A stretch of 64,000 bases of DNA from Ulota crispa. Its lineage: Eukaryota > Streptophyta > Bryopsida > Orthotrichales > Orthotrichaceae. Both the position numbers and the translations under genes were made by a program. Shown in pieces: positions 35,272-47,677 of this stretch. The stretch spans positions 10,540,001 to 10,604,000 of the forward strand of contig OY987243.1 in assembly GCA_963920765.1 (NCBI GenBank), in the 5' to 3' direction. Under the pieces are notes generated by a model, which was given only the letters and a program-made list of their open reading frames with translations, ran no database searches and was not told the DNA's origin. Every line of letters starts with the position of its first letter. Within the stretch, counting starts at the first letter, position 1.

Positions 35272-35319
35272 AACCCCCCTTGTGTAACAAATCCACGTCA
35301 TTGTTTCTCATTTTGTATA

Positions 35320-35910
35320 GAAATGGTCCAATTCAAATGGGTCTGTAGATTATGTATAATAAGGGTCACACCACAATTTATCCAAGTTGGGAGAAGTCTT
35401 CACTATAGTTTGGATAAAAGTCATGTGACAATCATTAGAAAGAACATCCCTTATGAAACAATGTTTTTGAAAAGTAGAGCTAGGTCTAACATAAGTAAGG
35501 ATGTGTAGAAATAAGGGCCACAATTGAAACACAACTTTATCCAAATTGGAAGAAGTTTTTCTTGTAGTTTGGATTGAAATGTGTAAATATCAGTAGGAGA
35601 AGAATCTTTGTTAGGCAATGTTTCCACAAGTAGAGCTAGGTGGAATGGAAATGGAGCTGTAGACTATGTACAATAAAGGGGCACCATTGGAGCCCAAATT
35701 TTATTAAAATGGGGGAGAAATTGTCAACACGGTAGTTTGGATAAAACCATGTAGACGTTACTAGAAGCATAACACATTCTTGTTGGGTGATGTTTTTGGT
35801 GATATTCATGGATTCAAATTGAATTAGGTTTGTAGGTTGTGTAAAATAAGGGGCACTATTTGTATCAAAATCTTATCCAAATTAGGAGAAGTTTCTCATC
35901 ATAGCCATCA
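35320..35910. repeat. Degenerate tandem repeat, period about 155-168 bp, downstream of the F-box gene
   Basis: The marker TGTAGATTATGTATAATAAG (about 35345) recurs in diverged form near 35500, 35661 (TGTAGACTATGTACAATAAA) and 35829 (TGTAGGTTGTGTAAAATAAG). Each is followed by TTATCCAAATTGGGAGAAG-like and TAGTTTGGATAAAA-like motifs. About 3.5 old units. Confidence 0.7.
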
Positions 35911-36014
35911 GAAGATACGCTTTTGTCAAGTGGGTGGGATTAAAATGAGCTGTCACGGGATGTACAAAAATGTTGAATTGCTTCTTCAGGAAGTCAAAAA
36001 GTTTTACACACCTA

Positions 36015-36339
36015 AGGTAGTCTGCTCATATTCCGCTCATGATTTAAATCCGCTCACCTCCCAAATGTACCCCGCTGGTACATGTCTTATTCATAGCCTT
36101 TCAACAATGTATATGGGACAAATATTTGAGAGGTGGGTGATTTTAGAGCACCTATGATTTTTTCACTTCAAAGTTTCATAACTAATTCCATAAAGTTCCA
36201 TAAAATATGAAAACACTTGGAATAGATGCCAATTCCTCTTATCTTTCAAAGAAAATTTACTGAAAATTATTTCAAAAAGTTTCACCTCCCCAAAATTCAG
36301 TTTCAGCCCTTAGATGAACGGTTTACAAGCACACTACCT
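36015..36339. mobile_element. TA-flanked AGGTAG-ended element, copy 3
   Basis: Left end AGGTAGTCTGCTC, right end GCACACTACCT, TA on both outer sides. Body shared with the other copies (TTTCACCTCCCCAAAATTCA). The CTGCTC variant end is also seen in the copy at 51886-52206. Confidence 0.75.
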
Positions 36340-36608
36340 TAGTCAGGTGTACGAAAGTGCAAGCGTGAATTTGTCCTGAATGAGAAATTCAGGAGAAAAT
36401 CCAAAAAAAAGGACAAGCCTTGAAACCACTTGTGAGAAAATAATTTCTTGTTTGGGAAAAACCTCAGTGACGGATAACAAATCTAGTTATGAAATGCATT
36501 GGACTTTGAAACTTCTGAGTAAGGGAAGAAATCAGAGGTCACCAAGTGGTCAGTTGTTCTCTTCCGTAGTGAAGTCATACTTTGCCCAAATAAGTTACCA
36601 AAGTGTTT

Positions 36609-37538
36609 TTAACCCCTAAATGCCCAAGGCAACAGATTCTAGTGTCCAAAAAATTTCAGGAAACTTTGAAACTCTGTTGAAGTTACAAATTTTATTGATT
36701 TGAGGTTTTTTTTGTGGGAAAGTTGTGCATTGAAGTTAATTTTATTGTTCAAATTCAACTTCCTCCATATCTTATTTCATTTGTTTTTGGTGGAAGGTTA
36801 ACTACAAGCACATATTTACTATTGTGAATAGTGTCGTGAATAGTGTCATGAATAGTGTTGTGAATAGTGTCACAAAGCCTATGAGAAGTTGCCACATTGA
36901 AAAAACAGGCATCAAGTTGAGCAAAAGGTGAAGATTTCCCTTGGGCACTTCCTTGGGCAACAAGGGCCTTTTTATTGAAAGTTTGACATCTAACAAAATC
37001 TAAAAGTGCTTTTGGACTAGTTTCACTTGGAATGTCTTTGTTATAAAAATTAGGATTCTTTCACCGTTGAATTTTCTTTCATTCATAATGATTTTTGGTC
37101 AATAATTGAAGTTGAAAATGTCTTTGTATTAGACGGTTGCATTTTGACAGTTGCATTGCAAGCTCATTTGTGAAATTGTGGTCATGGATTTGGAAGAGGG
37201 GCAATTGGTTTTGAAGTAACAACAATAAACACTAAAGCATCCTAAGTGGTTGTCTCCCAATTTTGTATTTAATAGTTGCCAATTTGCATTAGGATTTCGG
37301 GCAGCTAAAAAAAAAGCAAAAAATTCCATACTCATCATCATTCAATGACAAATATTTTAAAATCTGAGGGGCCATTTGGGATTCTTTTTGGGTAGTGCCA
37401 TCTAGAAACCTTGAAGTTCAAGATTCAATGGCTACAATTTTGTTTTGATGTTTAATGATGATCTTACAAAGACAATTCAAAAACTCCAAAACTACCTTCT
37501 GAAAACAAGAAAAACACCCTTGAGCATTTAGGGGCTAA
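36609..37538. mobile_element. TTAA-ended (piggyBac-like) element, subfamily C, copy 2 (inverted)
   Basis: 930 bp. It starts TTAACCCCTAAATGCCCAAGG and ends CCTTGAGCATTTAGGGGCTAA, with the final TTAA changed to CTAA. Nearly identical to 22356-23284 in opposite orientation. Confidence 0.85.
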
Positions 37539-37660
37539 AGGCTCTTGAAATGGGTTTTTTCTATCATCTCACCACTTTCCACACAAAATAACAAAACTCA
37601 AATCAGGTGGTAATATTTTCACCCAAGTTTTGAAGTCACTAATTTGAAGACTCATTCAAT

Positions 37661-38120
37661 GGGAAAATTTGAGCCCTTTGGGAGCCCCAAATATTTGACA
37701 AAGCAAGTTAAGATTTGGGAGCTAGGCATGTTAGTGTGAGTACAAGAAAAATCACTCATATCTATTACTATCTTGTATGAAGGAGTTTAGCCACATGCAT
37801 AATCCAAAACAATACAAAAAGTATTGCACTCAAAAATTATGCAAATGTACTCACTACTTTTTTTCAAGTACTTCACTCATCTATTCAAATAGAATAAGAT
37901 AGAATTTATGATTCTATTGTTCCTTTGTACCCATAGCTTTATCCAATTGGGATAGCATAACAATATAATTTTCATGATTGCATTGAATTCAAAGGATGAG
38001 CGGAAACAGGGGATTAATGATTTGTTTGTTGCATTAAGTACATATAGTTTGGGTCCTTTTGAGAGTTTGGGGCGTGGTTTGGAGGGAGCTCTTGGAGGGC
38101 TCAAAAAATTTCTAGTAACT
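37661..38120. mobile_element. TTAGCAAA-ended family, further copy
   Basis: Left TTTGAGCCCTTTGGGAGCCC, right AGCTCTTGGAGGGCTCAAAA. The interior matches 198-636 (AATACAAAAAGTATTGCACT, CATCTATTCAAATAGA). Non-coding. Confidence 0.65.
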
Positions 38121-38188
38121 ATATAGAAGTAGCATATTTTCAAGCAATAGTTTCTTGTTGCCAAAATTAATAATATAAGGATATGTCA

Positions 38189-39138
38189 TTAATCCCTAAA
38201 GGACCAAGTGGCTGTTCAACAGCCACTTGAGAACTCAAGTAGGGTCATATGAAGTCAATTTTGATTGGATGTTCTCAAAATTGTTACACAAGGTGCAATT
38301 ATGTATCTTGTAAGTGGAAATGTAATTTTTCCCCAATCAAATGCTCGGTTCAAAAATTATGTTATCCAAAAGCATTTGGGCAGCTTGGGCATCTTTGGAG
38401 AATCATGTGCTAAAACTCTCATCAACTTTGGAAATTTGGGAAGTTTTTAACTAAAAAAATGTAATGTACAATTGTCAAAAAAAAAAAAAAAAAAACTCCC
38501 ACATCATATTTAGAAGGAGTCAAACTTTGTTAACTATGTTTGAGTAGTTTCAAGAAGAAAAACAAATCATTTAACTTCATGCCCTCTTATCTTTAAATCT
38601 ATAAATCCAAAATCTTGAAACTTTTTTTTACATATTCCAAATGAGTATCTCTAACTTTTCACCGTTTGGATTTCAAATAAAAGACTTCCTCACTGCACAA
38701 GAAATCATGAAAGAACAACTACTGAATTGCCAGTTCACTAAACCTCCTTGCACTGCAAGGTGATTTAAAATAAGCTAGATTCTATCTTTGCATCTGAAAA
38801 TTTTCTTGAGTGAACCTAACATCACATACTTGTGAATGGTCAAAAAGATCAAATTTGAGTAGAGCAAAAAATTTACTCTAGGAAGGGTCAAAGTTTGCTG
38901 ACCTTGTTTTGCAAGAATGAAAAAAAGCTATTTTTCTTACTCCAAACGTTATGATCTTAAAATTTGCACGGTCAAATGGGCTGAAATTTTTTGCACATAT
39001 TATCTTATCTATTTGACACACTTTTGTGCAGTTGGAATTGAGAAAAAGGTTTTTAATTTCAATTTTGGACAATGCACTAAAAGTTGGCAATTTCTGAGAT
39101 TTTTTCTCAAAAAACACCCTTGGTCCTTCAAGGGTTAA
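38189..39138. mobile_element. TTAA-ended (piggyBac-like) element with CCCTAAAGGACCAAG ends
   Basis: 950 bp. The left end is TTAATCCCTAAAGGACCAAG and the right end CTTGGTCCTTCAAGGGTTAA. The interior is unlike subfamilies A-C apart from the ends, so this is a further subfamily. A 9-copy tandem array begins exactly at its right edge. Confidence 0.75.
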
Positions 39139-39344
39139 ACATGATCCAAATGATTTGTTTAACATGATCCAAATGATTTGTTTAACATGATCCAAATGAT
39201 TTGTTTAACATGATCCAAATGATTTGTTTAACATGATCCAAATGATTTGTTTAACATGATCCAAATGATTTGTTTAACATGATCCAAATGATTTGTTTAA
39301 CATGATCCAAATGATTTGTTTAACATGATCCAAATGATTTGTTT
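39138..39344. repeat. Perfect tandem array, nine 23-bp units
   Basis: A 23-bp unit containing ACATGATCCAAATGATTTG is repeated nine times from 39138 to 39344 without a visible mismatch. Units are contiguous with no spacers, so it is a minisatellite and not a CRISPR array. Perfect identity indicates recent expansion; copy number probably varies between individuals. Confidence 0.95.
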
Positions 39345-42300
39345 ATTGTACATTGGTGATACATGCATAAGTATTGACTAATTCAATATAGTACAAATCA
39401 AGCTGTGATCGGAAAGTGGATGCAATTCCTTCAATTCTATAAATAGAATAGATTATTCCATCTTATAGCCTCTGTTGTAAGAATTTTGCTATTCATGCCT
39501 TGCAACATAGATGCTAGAAGTGGCTTATTCTCCATTACCAGCAAATGTTCCAAGTCTATGGTAGGCCAGCAAGTGCATTGAGGAATTTGACTCAAGGAAG
39601 ATTACATAACACAAAGGGCATTTTGCTGAAGTATTTTGATCCATATTCAAGTGAAATTCCTAGACAACCGTGATAGTTTATTATTAAGTGCCCCTTTTTA
39701 GTGACACTAAAATCAATCACCTAAACTTAGGCAAAGTCCAAAAAATACAATCAAATATTATGTACCAAAGTTTTATGAAGTCAAAGTGCATTGGTAAAAA
39801 AATTCTGAAGTTGTGCCTTAATTTCAACGTCTCAAAAGTGAATATTTTTCCAATACATATTCTTATTTGAATCTAAATCAAATTATTTGTCAAAGAGACA
39901 TCTCCAAACAAGCTTTCTTCTTTCATTTTGGAATTAAATACCCTTATATGGTTTTTAACTAAACATGCAATTAACCACATTTTGTGAACCTAAGAAAATA
40001 TTGACTTGTTCTTATTCTTATTGAGTCAAGCTCTTTTTGGCAAGGTTGATACAAAACATAAAACCACTACAATCTTCCAAAACTCTTTTCAACTTGCAAA
40101 TTAAACTATAAAATTTGAGTACTTCATGTTACTGATATGTCCTTTTAATTCTCAAAATGTAATTGGTGGAAAGGTTAAAAAATACATTCATTTGGTCAAC
40201 CCTAAATCCCAACCGAACCAGTTTCCTAATTATTAGTTTTGAATTTTGGATAATCAATAAGTAGTCATATACAGCATGTATGGAGGTGACATTGACTTGT
40301 AGAATTGGGACGTAGGACATAATATTCATTGCCCCTCAAAGATATCAAATTCGTTCTCCTATGCAACAAATATTTACCCGCCTAAATGCCGTTCGATTCA
40401 CCAAAACTTCAATCCAAATAAAATTTTGCTACAAAAAGAAATTGAACATAGTACCATACTCTTAAACTCAACCATTTTAGCAATGATTTCAGCCTAACAT
40501 ATGCAGTATATATAGCCATTTTAACAGTTTTTTAACCAATTTAAAATTGGTTTCTACGCATTTCAGCTGATTATGAAAATTACAATTGGTATTTCTAGTC
40601 CTGGCCCATCAGGTACGGTGAGTCAGCATCAAATTTGAATGAGAGTAGTTACTAATAATAAAGACTGATTTTACTACTAAAAATGGGTTAACAGTCATCA
40701 CAATGACAAATCACATCATGAGTAACTTAATTAGCTGAGTGGAGGGGCACAATATATCGTCACTTCACTGATCAAAACTATGAGTGGCATCGGATGGTCA
40801 GGATTGTTGCCAATCTGCATCTAACGGTACATGGTATTCGCTGGGTAACTGCCTCCAATTAAGGCATTTTTATATTATTTATTGTTTGATTAACCGTGGT
40901 TGGAGTAAGTTTCAGTGGGCAGTTAGAGATTAACAAAGTAGCCGAAATGATGCAAGATGCATTCATCCTGCTAGTGATTCATTACTGCTCTGTCCTAAAA
41001 GGAATTTTCTCTTGGGGCAGTTCACACCTTGTCCCAAGCAATTAGGGTGGAGATTAAAAAAAAATAACAATAATAGAAATTCAGTAATGAAATATAAAAA
41101 AAAACCTGCTGACATTTAAATCAATCGGGTAACAATCGACTAGATTATGGAAAACTTCTGTACTGAATATTGTGTTTAGGTTGCCCGACACTATTGACAT
41201 TTTGCATAGCAATATTTATTGCTGCTACAATAAATTTCATTAAAATTTTTTTGCAATAATTTTTAAAGGACTCGGTACCAACAATACCAGCAATAATGAA
41301 ATTGTGGAAAAAGCAAATTAGCTACGTTCAAGTCATAAACCATGTGAAATTCAAATATCTAAAGAGTTGCATGCGCCTCTAAGTGACCAAGTGATGAGTC
41401 ATGAGGTAACTGTTCAAGGTAAGGCAACCTAAATGCAATATTCAATGTAATTGTAATAAAAACATGTTGGCAATATCTAGTGCATGCACCAAAAAATTAA
41501 CTGAAAATGAGAAATCTAAGATTTTTGTTCACCAAGCTCAAATTCTTGCCAAAGGAATGGTTTGAAGCAATGAGCGAGGAGATTAAAAAAAAACAACAAA
41601 AATTTTGCCCAAAAAAATGGCAAATTTTTTTTGTTTTTTTGTTTTTTTTTGTTTTTTTCATTTATACAATAAAAAATCAATCAGATTCTGATTACAGTAT
41701 AAATATATGGGCAATATCATGTGCATGCATTCAAAAATTTGGTTGAACATGATAAATGTTTAATTTCATGCCACTGAAGCTAAAGACCTCCCTCGAAGCT
41801 AGTCCTAATTCCTTGTTTTCTTACGAATGGCACAAGTGGCAGCATTCTTTTCAGAAAGATAAAGCATAAATAATAGTAGGGCCAAGGGACTAATCATAGG
41901 CAAATTGTTGCCATAATCTTATATATATTTTTTACACCAACTACTTTAAGAAGAAAAAAGTTGATGGAAAAATGGACAAAGTTGCCAAATCCCTCTTAAA
42001 GAAACATTAGATATGCCAAAGTTTGAATGAGAGTTACATATACAAACCATTTGTATTGATGAATATACACACATGAGCGATTCTATTCATTTTTTTCCGT
42101 ACTTGCATGCATTACAAGGTCCACGTTCCATAACTAATGGAAAAAAAAAAAAACTTCCTTAAGTAGGATTTTGCATTTAAAACTGTGATGGAAAATAAAA
42201 AACTAAAACTCAACTGAGAAGTTAAAGTTATATTGTTCAATTTTTGCAAAAATATTTCACAAATTTTTTAATTTTCTTTTAATGCACTTTGTAGTCCAAC

Positions 42301-44387
42301 ATTGGGATCTTGGCGGTGAACTTGGGATTTGTAAAGTTGGTGAGGTGGACATGGTGTGGGATATGGTGTGGGACATAGTTTGAATTGCCTCTAATTCCAT
42401 TATGTATAATGAAAGAAGAAAACACTAGACAAGTATTTTGAAAATCACATGTTATGAAATACATTTAATATAGAAACACAAGTCTTGGGTTAATACTATG
42501 TTGCATGAGGAGTCATAAAAGTGCTACATGATCATTTTGATTGGACTTGTGAGTTTGGAATTCTATCATGATGGAGTCACTTATTGCAAGTGAGGTGAAC
42601 ACACCCATTCCTGTCCATTTGATAAATTTCCTTGTATACCAATAGTAAACATTTGGAGGTCTAAAATGTCCACTACTATCATATATGAAGGTAGAATTGA
42701 TTGCTTGACAATAAGAAGAATTCATGTTGCCCTCTTGCACTTACAATGGATTTTGTTGTAGAAATAACTAGGTTAAAATAGTGACCATTTCTCAAAAATC
42801 CACCAAATGATCTTGTGAAGGCCCTCTTTACATATAACTAAAACAGCTATGAGCTACAAAGTACAACCAATGAGAGCTTTTCATAATGACAAGACCATAA
42901 AATTTGGCTTTAGTTTGAATTTTAATTAGTTATAGGGATTCTACTAATAGAGAGTGATGCAAGTATGACTTTTTCTTTGCTTGACAACAAAAGTAAAACA
43001 ATTTAAAGTATCACCAGTTTTCTAATTACACCTACTATGAAAGATAAAATTGACAAGAATATAATGATTAGTGAAATATTTTAACCTAGTGTACATAGCC
43101 AATCGATTTTATTTTGAAATGTGTTCTTAATTGTCTTATTTTTAAAAATATATACAAAAATGTCAATGGACAACTTTGAGGCCCTATACTTGATTTTAGA
43201 TTTTTTATCATACAAATTTGCAAAGTATTGTTGCTTGCAATCTTCACTAGAGAAACATAGCCACTTCCATCTTGATTTCCATACATAGCACTAATGAAAC
43301 GCAAATACATTCATCAAAATACATGTGCTTTCAACCAAAGCATCCATAATGTCATCCTATTTAGAAATGTTTTTGGGTAGTTTTTAACTGCTTAATATGG
43401 AAAACATTGTGCAAAATTTTACATTTTGATTTGATGAAGTATTGCTATACAGTGGTGCTTGGTTAGCGTCAACCTTTGTAAGAGCAACAAGTGCATAAGA
43501 TCACAATCCCACTCCCTTTTGCCCAAAGCTTGTATTATGAGCTCGGCTAAGGTCAAATGCTTGCATATGGTCAACTTTTCTTTTCATCAATGCCTATTTT
43601 GACTCATTAGTTAAAAATGCGTTTGGTTAGTGTACCAAGAACATGGGTGAGAAAGCATTTTCAAAATTGCAACAATTAGAATTAGAGAAAATAATACTAA
43701 TAAAGTGTTTGTTTATGATCAATGCTTGGATAAGATCAACATTTTTTCCTAACCCAAACTGTTGACACTAACCCAGCATCATTGTACAAGGGGAAAAAGA
43801 AAAGGAAAAAAGAAGGGTAAAAGAAATGGGAAAAAAACACTCGGAAGGACATGGCAATCAGGTCAAAAATGACTGACGGAATAAGCGGTCGTACCCTACA
43901 AAGTCACTACCCTTGCCAAAAAAGCCAATCAATGGAGTACCCATACTGGATTTTTTGTTTACACTTCTCTAAAAAATAATCCCCTATCATTTTCGCCCCA
44001 TAAAAGAAACAAAACTGCAAAACAAAAACATGGAAACAAATATGGCTCCGATTCAGTTCAAATCAAAAAGCTCGTAAAAAATAATACCAAACAAAATAAC
44101 TAGTACCGTAAATGTTGCATGAACAAAATCTTTTGCATTTCTGGTTGACTTCAAACTTGTGAACGTAACAACAAAAATTGTGGTGTTACATTGCCTAAAG
44201 TCATTCTTGTTAACAAAAATAACTCATGATAATATTTTTTTCAAGTAATGTTTATGCAAACTAAGGGCCTCATGCACAAGCAGTTTCATTTATGCATCAC
44301 TAGTTACTCATGTTTTGTCTTTGTTTCAAATGATTTAATCGTGAGAATGTTCTTTTGTGAGACCCTTACCCAAACAGTACTTACCTG
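39345..44387. other. Long AT-rich intergenic region
   Basis: No supported gene. It contains homopolymer and low-complexity tracts (about 41589-41665, A-rich then T/G-rich). A few minus-strand open frames (42279-43310) show no recognisable domain. Confidence 0.4.
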
Positions 44388-44686
44388 CAAACAAAAACTT
44401 CTCATAACTTTCAACTCATTAATCAAACTTGAATGATTCAAAGCTCCCCATGTATATGTAAGTCAAAAGAACCAGTTTCATATTTTTATTTTTAAAAAAT
44501 ACAATTTAAAAAAAAAAAATTGGGTTGCCTGTCTTGGCCTGTTTTCCATAAATTCATTTATAACTTCTTTAATAAATGTCAGAATGAAGAAAAAATTAGA
44601 TGCCCATTTAGATTTTTGAATTCCCCATCTTCCTCAAAAATTTAAAAAATCACACAAAGTAGTTTAGTTGCAAGTACATGCCCAAA
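44388..44686 (-). mobile_element. Truncated subfamily B element (piggyBac-like)
   Basis: The sequence matches the inverted B interior: TGCAAACAAAAACTTCTCATA, GAATGATTCAAAGCTCCCCA and AGTACATGCCCAAAGG. The terminal CCCCTAAAGG end is missing because the foldback element at 44687 abuts it. Confidence 0.65.
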
Positions 44687-45100
44687 GGAAATTGATACAT
44701 GTACCACCTTTTCTTAACTATACTACCACACCCTACTATATATGATCAATATTTACAATATTAAAATAGGTCTGGACCCAGAAAAACATCACTAATTTGG
44801 AAATACAGTTACATAGAAGATAAAATCTTTATTTTGTTTTTCAGCCCTTAATTTCACTCATAGTATCAATTGAAAAAAATATGAATTAAACTAAACCTAA
44901 TTGAGCATTTCGAGTAGGATTTGAAGCTAAAATATAAAATTAAAGTTGCAACTTTCATATTAAGTTGCATTTTTGAATTTATGATATTTTTTCTTCTGGT
45001 ACACACCTATTTTAATACTGTAAATACTAACCACAGTAGGGTGTGGTAGAATAGTAAAGAAGGGGTGGTACATGACTAAGCTTACATGTATCAATTCCCA
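44687..45100. mobile_element. Long foldback element with GGGAATTGATA ends, copy 2
   Basis: Left GGAAATTGATACATGTACCACC, right ACATGTATCAATTCCC. Arms share TACCACACCCTACT and AGTAGGGTGTGGTA, and AACTTTAATTTT-like inner blocks. Closest relative is 49433-50183. Confidence 0.75.
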
Positions 45101-46044
45101 TGCTCAAAATCTCACTTGTACCCCGAGTGGACAGTTGGGTAGGGCGGCCACGTGATTCCGCTCTCTATTGAAAGAAAGCCACGTGGAAAGGAGCTTCCCG
45201 CACGGAGCGTCAGCAAGTTGTGCACCGCGACACAGCGGCGACGCCCGCCACGCCAGATCGACAAGTGATCAAGCAGTCAAATCAACGGACATTGCAACTG
45301 TAGATGTCGTGCAGGATTTGTGGTTGAAGACTTAGATTCCAGGCTAGCACTTCACTTGGATTCCAATCATTCCATAAACAAGACATTCCCGAAATGTGAT
45401 CACCGCGGCGAACGTGGCGATCGAGGTCAGTCGATCGAGCTGGTGGATGAATCGAAGCAGAGATGATGATCGCGGGGGCAATCAATGTTATCCACCGATC
45501 GGTATGAAGCAAAAGAAGAATGTTGGTGACGTTGCATGCGAGCCGTCACAGCCAGCTAGCTCGCTGGATCGATGCGTTTCAGTTACGATCTTTGTGCAGG
45601 TACCGATGTACTGGAGCACTTAAATGTGCGGGCGGGCTCTGGCGATGGCGGAGAAGAAGGCTCGGGATTGGAATTTTTTGAGGTTGGCGATGATGGTGTG
45701 TGTGAGGTGGCGGGGTTCAATGCCAGCGCGTAGGGGGAGAGAGATCGGGTTTTCTGTTAGTGGTTGTGCAAATCTGTTCGCTCGTAGGTGGTCGCTGATT
45801 TTGCGCACCACCACTCCGGCGCCGTTGAATGAGAGGCAATCAATGTGAAACCACCCGGGGGCATGCACGGGCGCCCATCATTGCGTGTACATTTTTGCTG
45901 CGGTACAGATCTCCGTGGTCGGAGGCGATGAAGAAATGCACAGCAAACTTCTTCCCCATTCGGCTCTTTGCTGATAAACCATCCGCCAGTGCAGTTTTTT
46001 CGCGTGCCGTCTCACGATCGGCGGGATGCATACATTTTGCAGAA

Positions 46045-46075
<31 letters not shown>

Positions 46076-46268
46076 TTCAATCTCCTGTCATTTGAGGTTT
46101 AGGGTTTAGCTCAAACCTCATACCCGTTGCTGCGATGGAGGCGTTGCTCGTCCGGATGGTTTTTGTCAAAACGGCGGGTTTTAGTGTGGAATTGCGGGAG
46201 GGATGAACTCATGAAACGTCGACGACAGGGGAATTCAGATTGCGAGTAACGAGCAGCACAAGCCAACC
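45101..46268. other. Promoter/leader region of the zinc-ribbon-like gene
   Basis: GC content rises sharply from about 45130. A 26-bp GA run lies at 46049-46074, about 200 bp before the start codon, resembling the GA tracts of plant 5' leaders. Small open frames here have no domains. An in-frame stop at 46212 precedes the gene's ATG. Confidence 0.4.
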
Positions 46269-47677
46269 ATGAAGAAGTACGTGAGGCTGCGCCAGGAATG
46301 CTCCGAGTTCGACAACGCATTGTTCGATGCCAGTCCCGAGCGGCTCGCAATCCGCGACACCGTCACGTCCTCGGATTTCGTCCGCTCGCAATCTCGACCG
46401 CCGGTAGTGTTGTCCTCGCCCGACGACGGATCCGCCTCCCCGCAACGCGATTCCCCTCCTGCGATCCGTCTCGCGCGACCCCCGCCGCAACCACATCCGG
46501 CTCCCACGACGACGACCGGCCCGTCCCACACCGATCTCACCGAAGCGCTTCAGAAGCTGGCCTCGTATCGCGAAGGCGGCTCCCGCCGACACAGCGCCGC
46601 TCCTCGTCAACAAAGCGCGGCAAGCAATGGCGAGTATCCGCGGTCGGAGAGCGGGAGGTGGCCTGTCCACTCGCATGACCTGCTTGAGTCTGATCCCCGC
46701 GACACATCAGGTCAGTCCTGTGCTCGCCATTTGCGAAACTCGAGACGAATCTGAGCTTTTGTTTCATGAATCCGTGTGAGTGCTAAGTACCAATTTGCAT
46801 TGATCGTTTCCTTCTCAAGTATTTTACAGCAAAGTGCATTGCGTGTTCTGATTTGGCAGGGAGTGAGCGATGGCAGGCCGCAGAGACGGCGTCGCTGAGC
46901 GGGCGATGGGGCGCCGTGACGAGCACGAACGACCACTGGGACGACGCGTTGCGCGACTCGCTCTCTCAATCGCGGTCCGGCAGATTAGAAGGAGAGTTAT
47001 GGGCAGCAGCGCCAATGTCGTTGCAACCGAGCTTGTCAGGAAGGAGAATACTCGCGGTGGACGCGAATGAGCACCACCACCAGCAGCTCGCGCCCGCGAA
47101 CATTTCCATGCGCGAGACGCAAGGATGGTTAGCGTCCGTGAAGCGGCCATTGCAGAAGAGCAACAACGCTTGGGTGGAGGATCCGAACGAGTTCAACAAC
47201 TGGCGAGCGAACGGCAAATTTGCGTCGTCGTCGTCGTCGCGGAAGGCGGTGTCGCAATCCATGCGCTACGATCGTCTCAAGACATCGGCATTCGACGAGG
47301 ACGGCGGGTACTATCACCACCAGCACAGCACTACGAGTCATTCCGTGATGCAGAAAGCGGCGTCGATGCGGGAAGGCGGCGTGCACTCCGACGCCATCAT
47401 GGCCATGGCGCGAGCTTACAGCGAGAAGCACGGCGTGCCGCACCAGCAGGCCATTCTCGAGTGCGTCGCGTGTGGACGCGGCCTGGGCGTCATCGTGCAA
47501 GGCAACCCCGGGAACGACACCTCCTTCTGTCACTCGTGTCGCTCGCACGCTTGGGGCACGCATCACACCAACACTGCAGCACCAGATCACCACAACAAGT
47601 CCAAGCGGAAGGGGATGATGCACTATTGTAAGAAAATCCTCCGCATCGGCAAGAAACCCAACAAACTGAAACCCTGA
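46269..47677 (+). CDS. Unrecognised protein with C-terminal CX2C-X18-CX2C zinc-ribbon-like motif
   Basis: Two exons, 46269-46710 and 46860-47677. CAG|GTCAGT joins GGCAG|GGAG in phase 1, giving 419 residues. The ATG at 46269 is the first after an in-frame stop at 46212. The N-terminus (MKKYVRLRQECSEFDNALFD) looks ordered, then a long Ser/Pro/Arg/Gly-rich stretch (about residues 35-320) looks disordered, with a His-rich patch near residues 298-308. The C-terminal part has a predicted helix (SDAIMAMARAYSEKHGV, about 325-340). Then come Cys349-X2-Cys352 and Cys371-X2-Cys374 in CVACGRGLGV...FCHSCRSHAWG, followed by a basic tail (HNKSKRKG, KKPNKLKP). Four cysteines at this spacing could bind one zinc ion. 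I do not recognise the family; a DNA/RNA or protein-binding role is possible but unsupported. Confidence 0.85.

Noticed and set aside
39138-39344. CRISPR-like regular repeat
   Set aside because: The nine 23-bp units are directly adjacent with no unique spacers, in a eukaryotic context; it is a minisatellite.
42279-43310. Cluster of minus-strand open frames, some with protein-like composition
   Set aside because: Three separate short frames with AT-rich codons, no shared domain, no splice signals that join them, and no recognised family.
45620-45868. Overlapping open frames on both strands upstream of the zinc-ribbon-like gene
   Set aside because: Balanced-composition leader sequence produces frames by chance; no motif, and stops separate them from the gene's frame.
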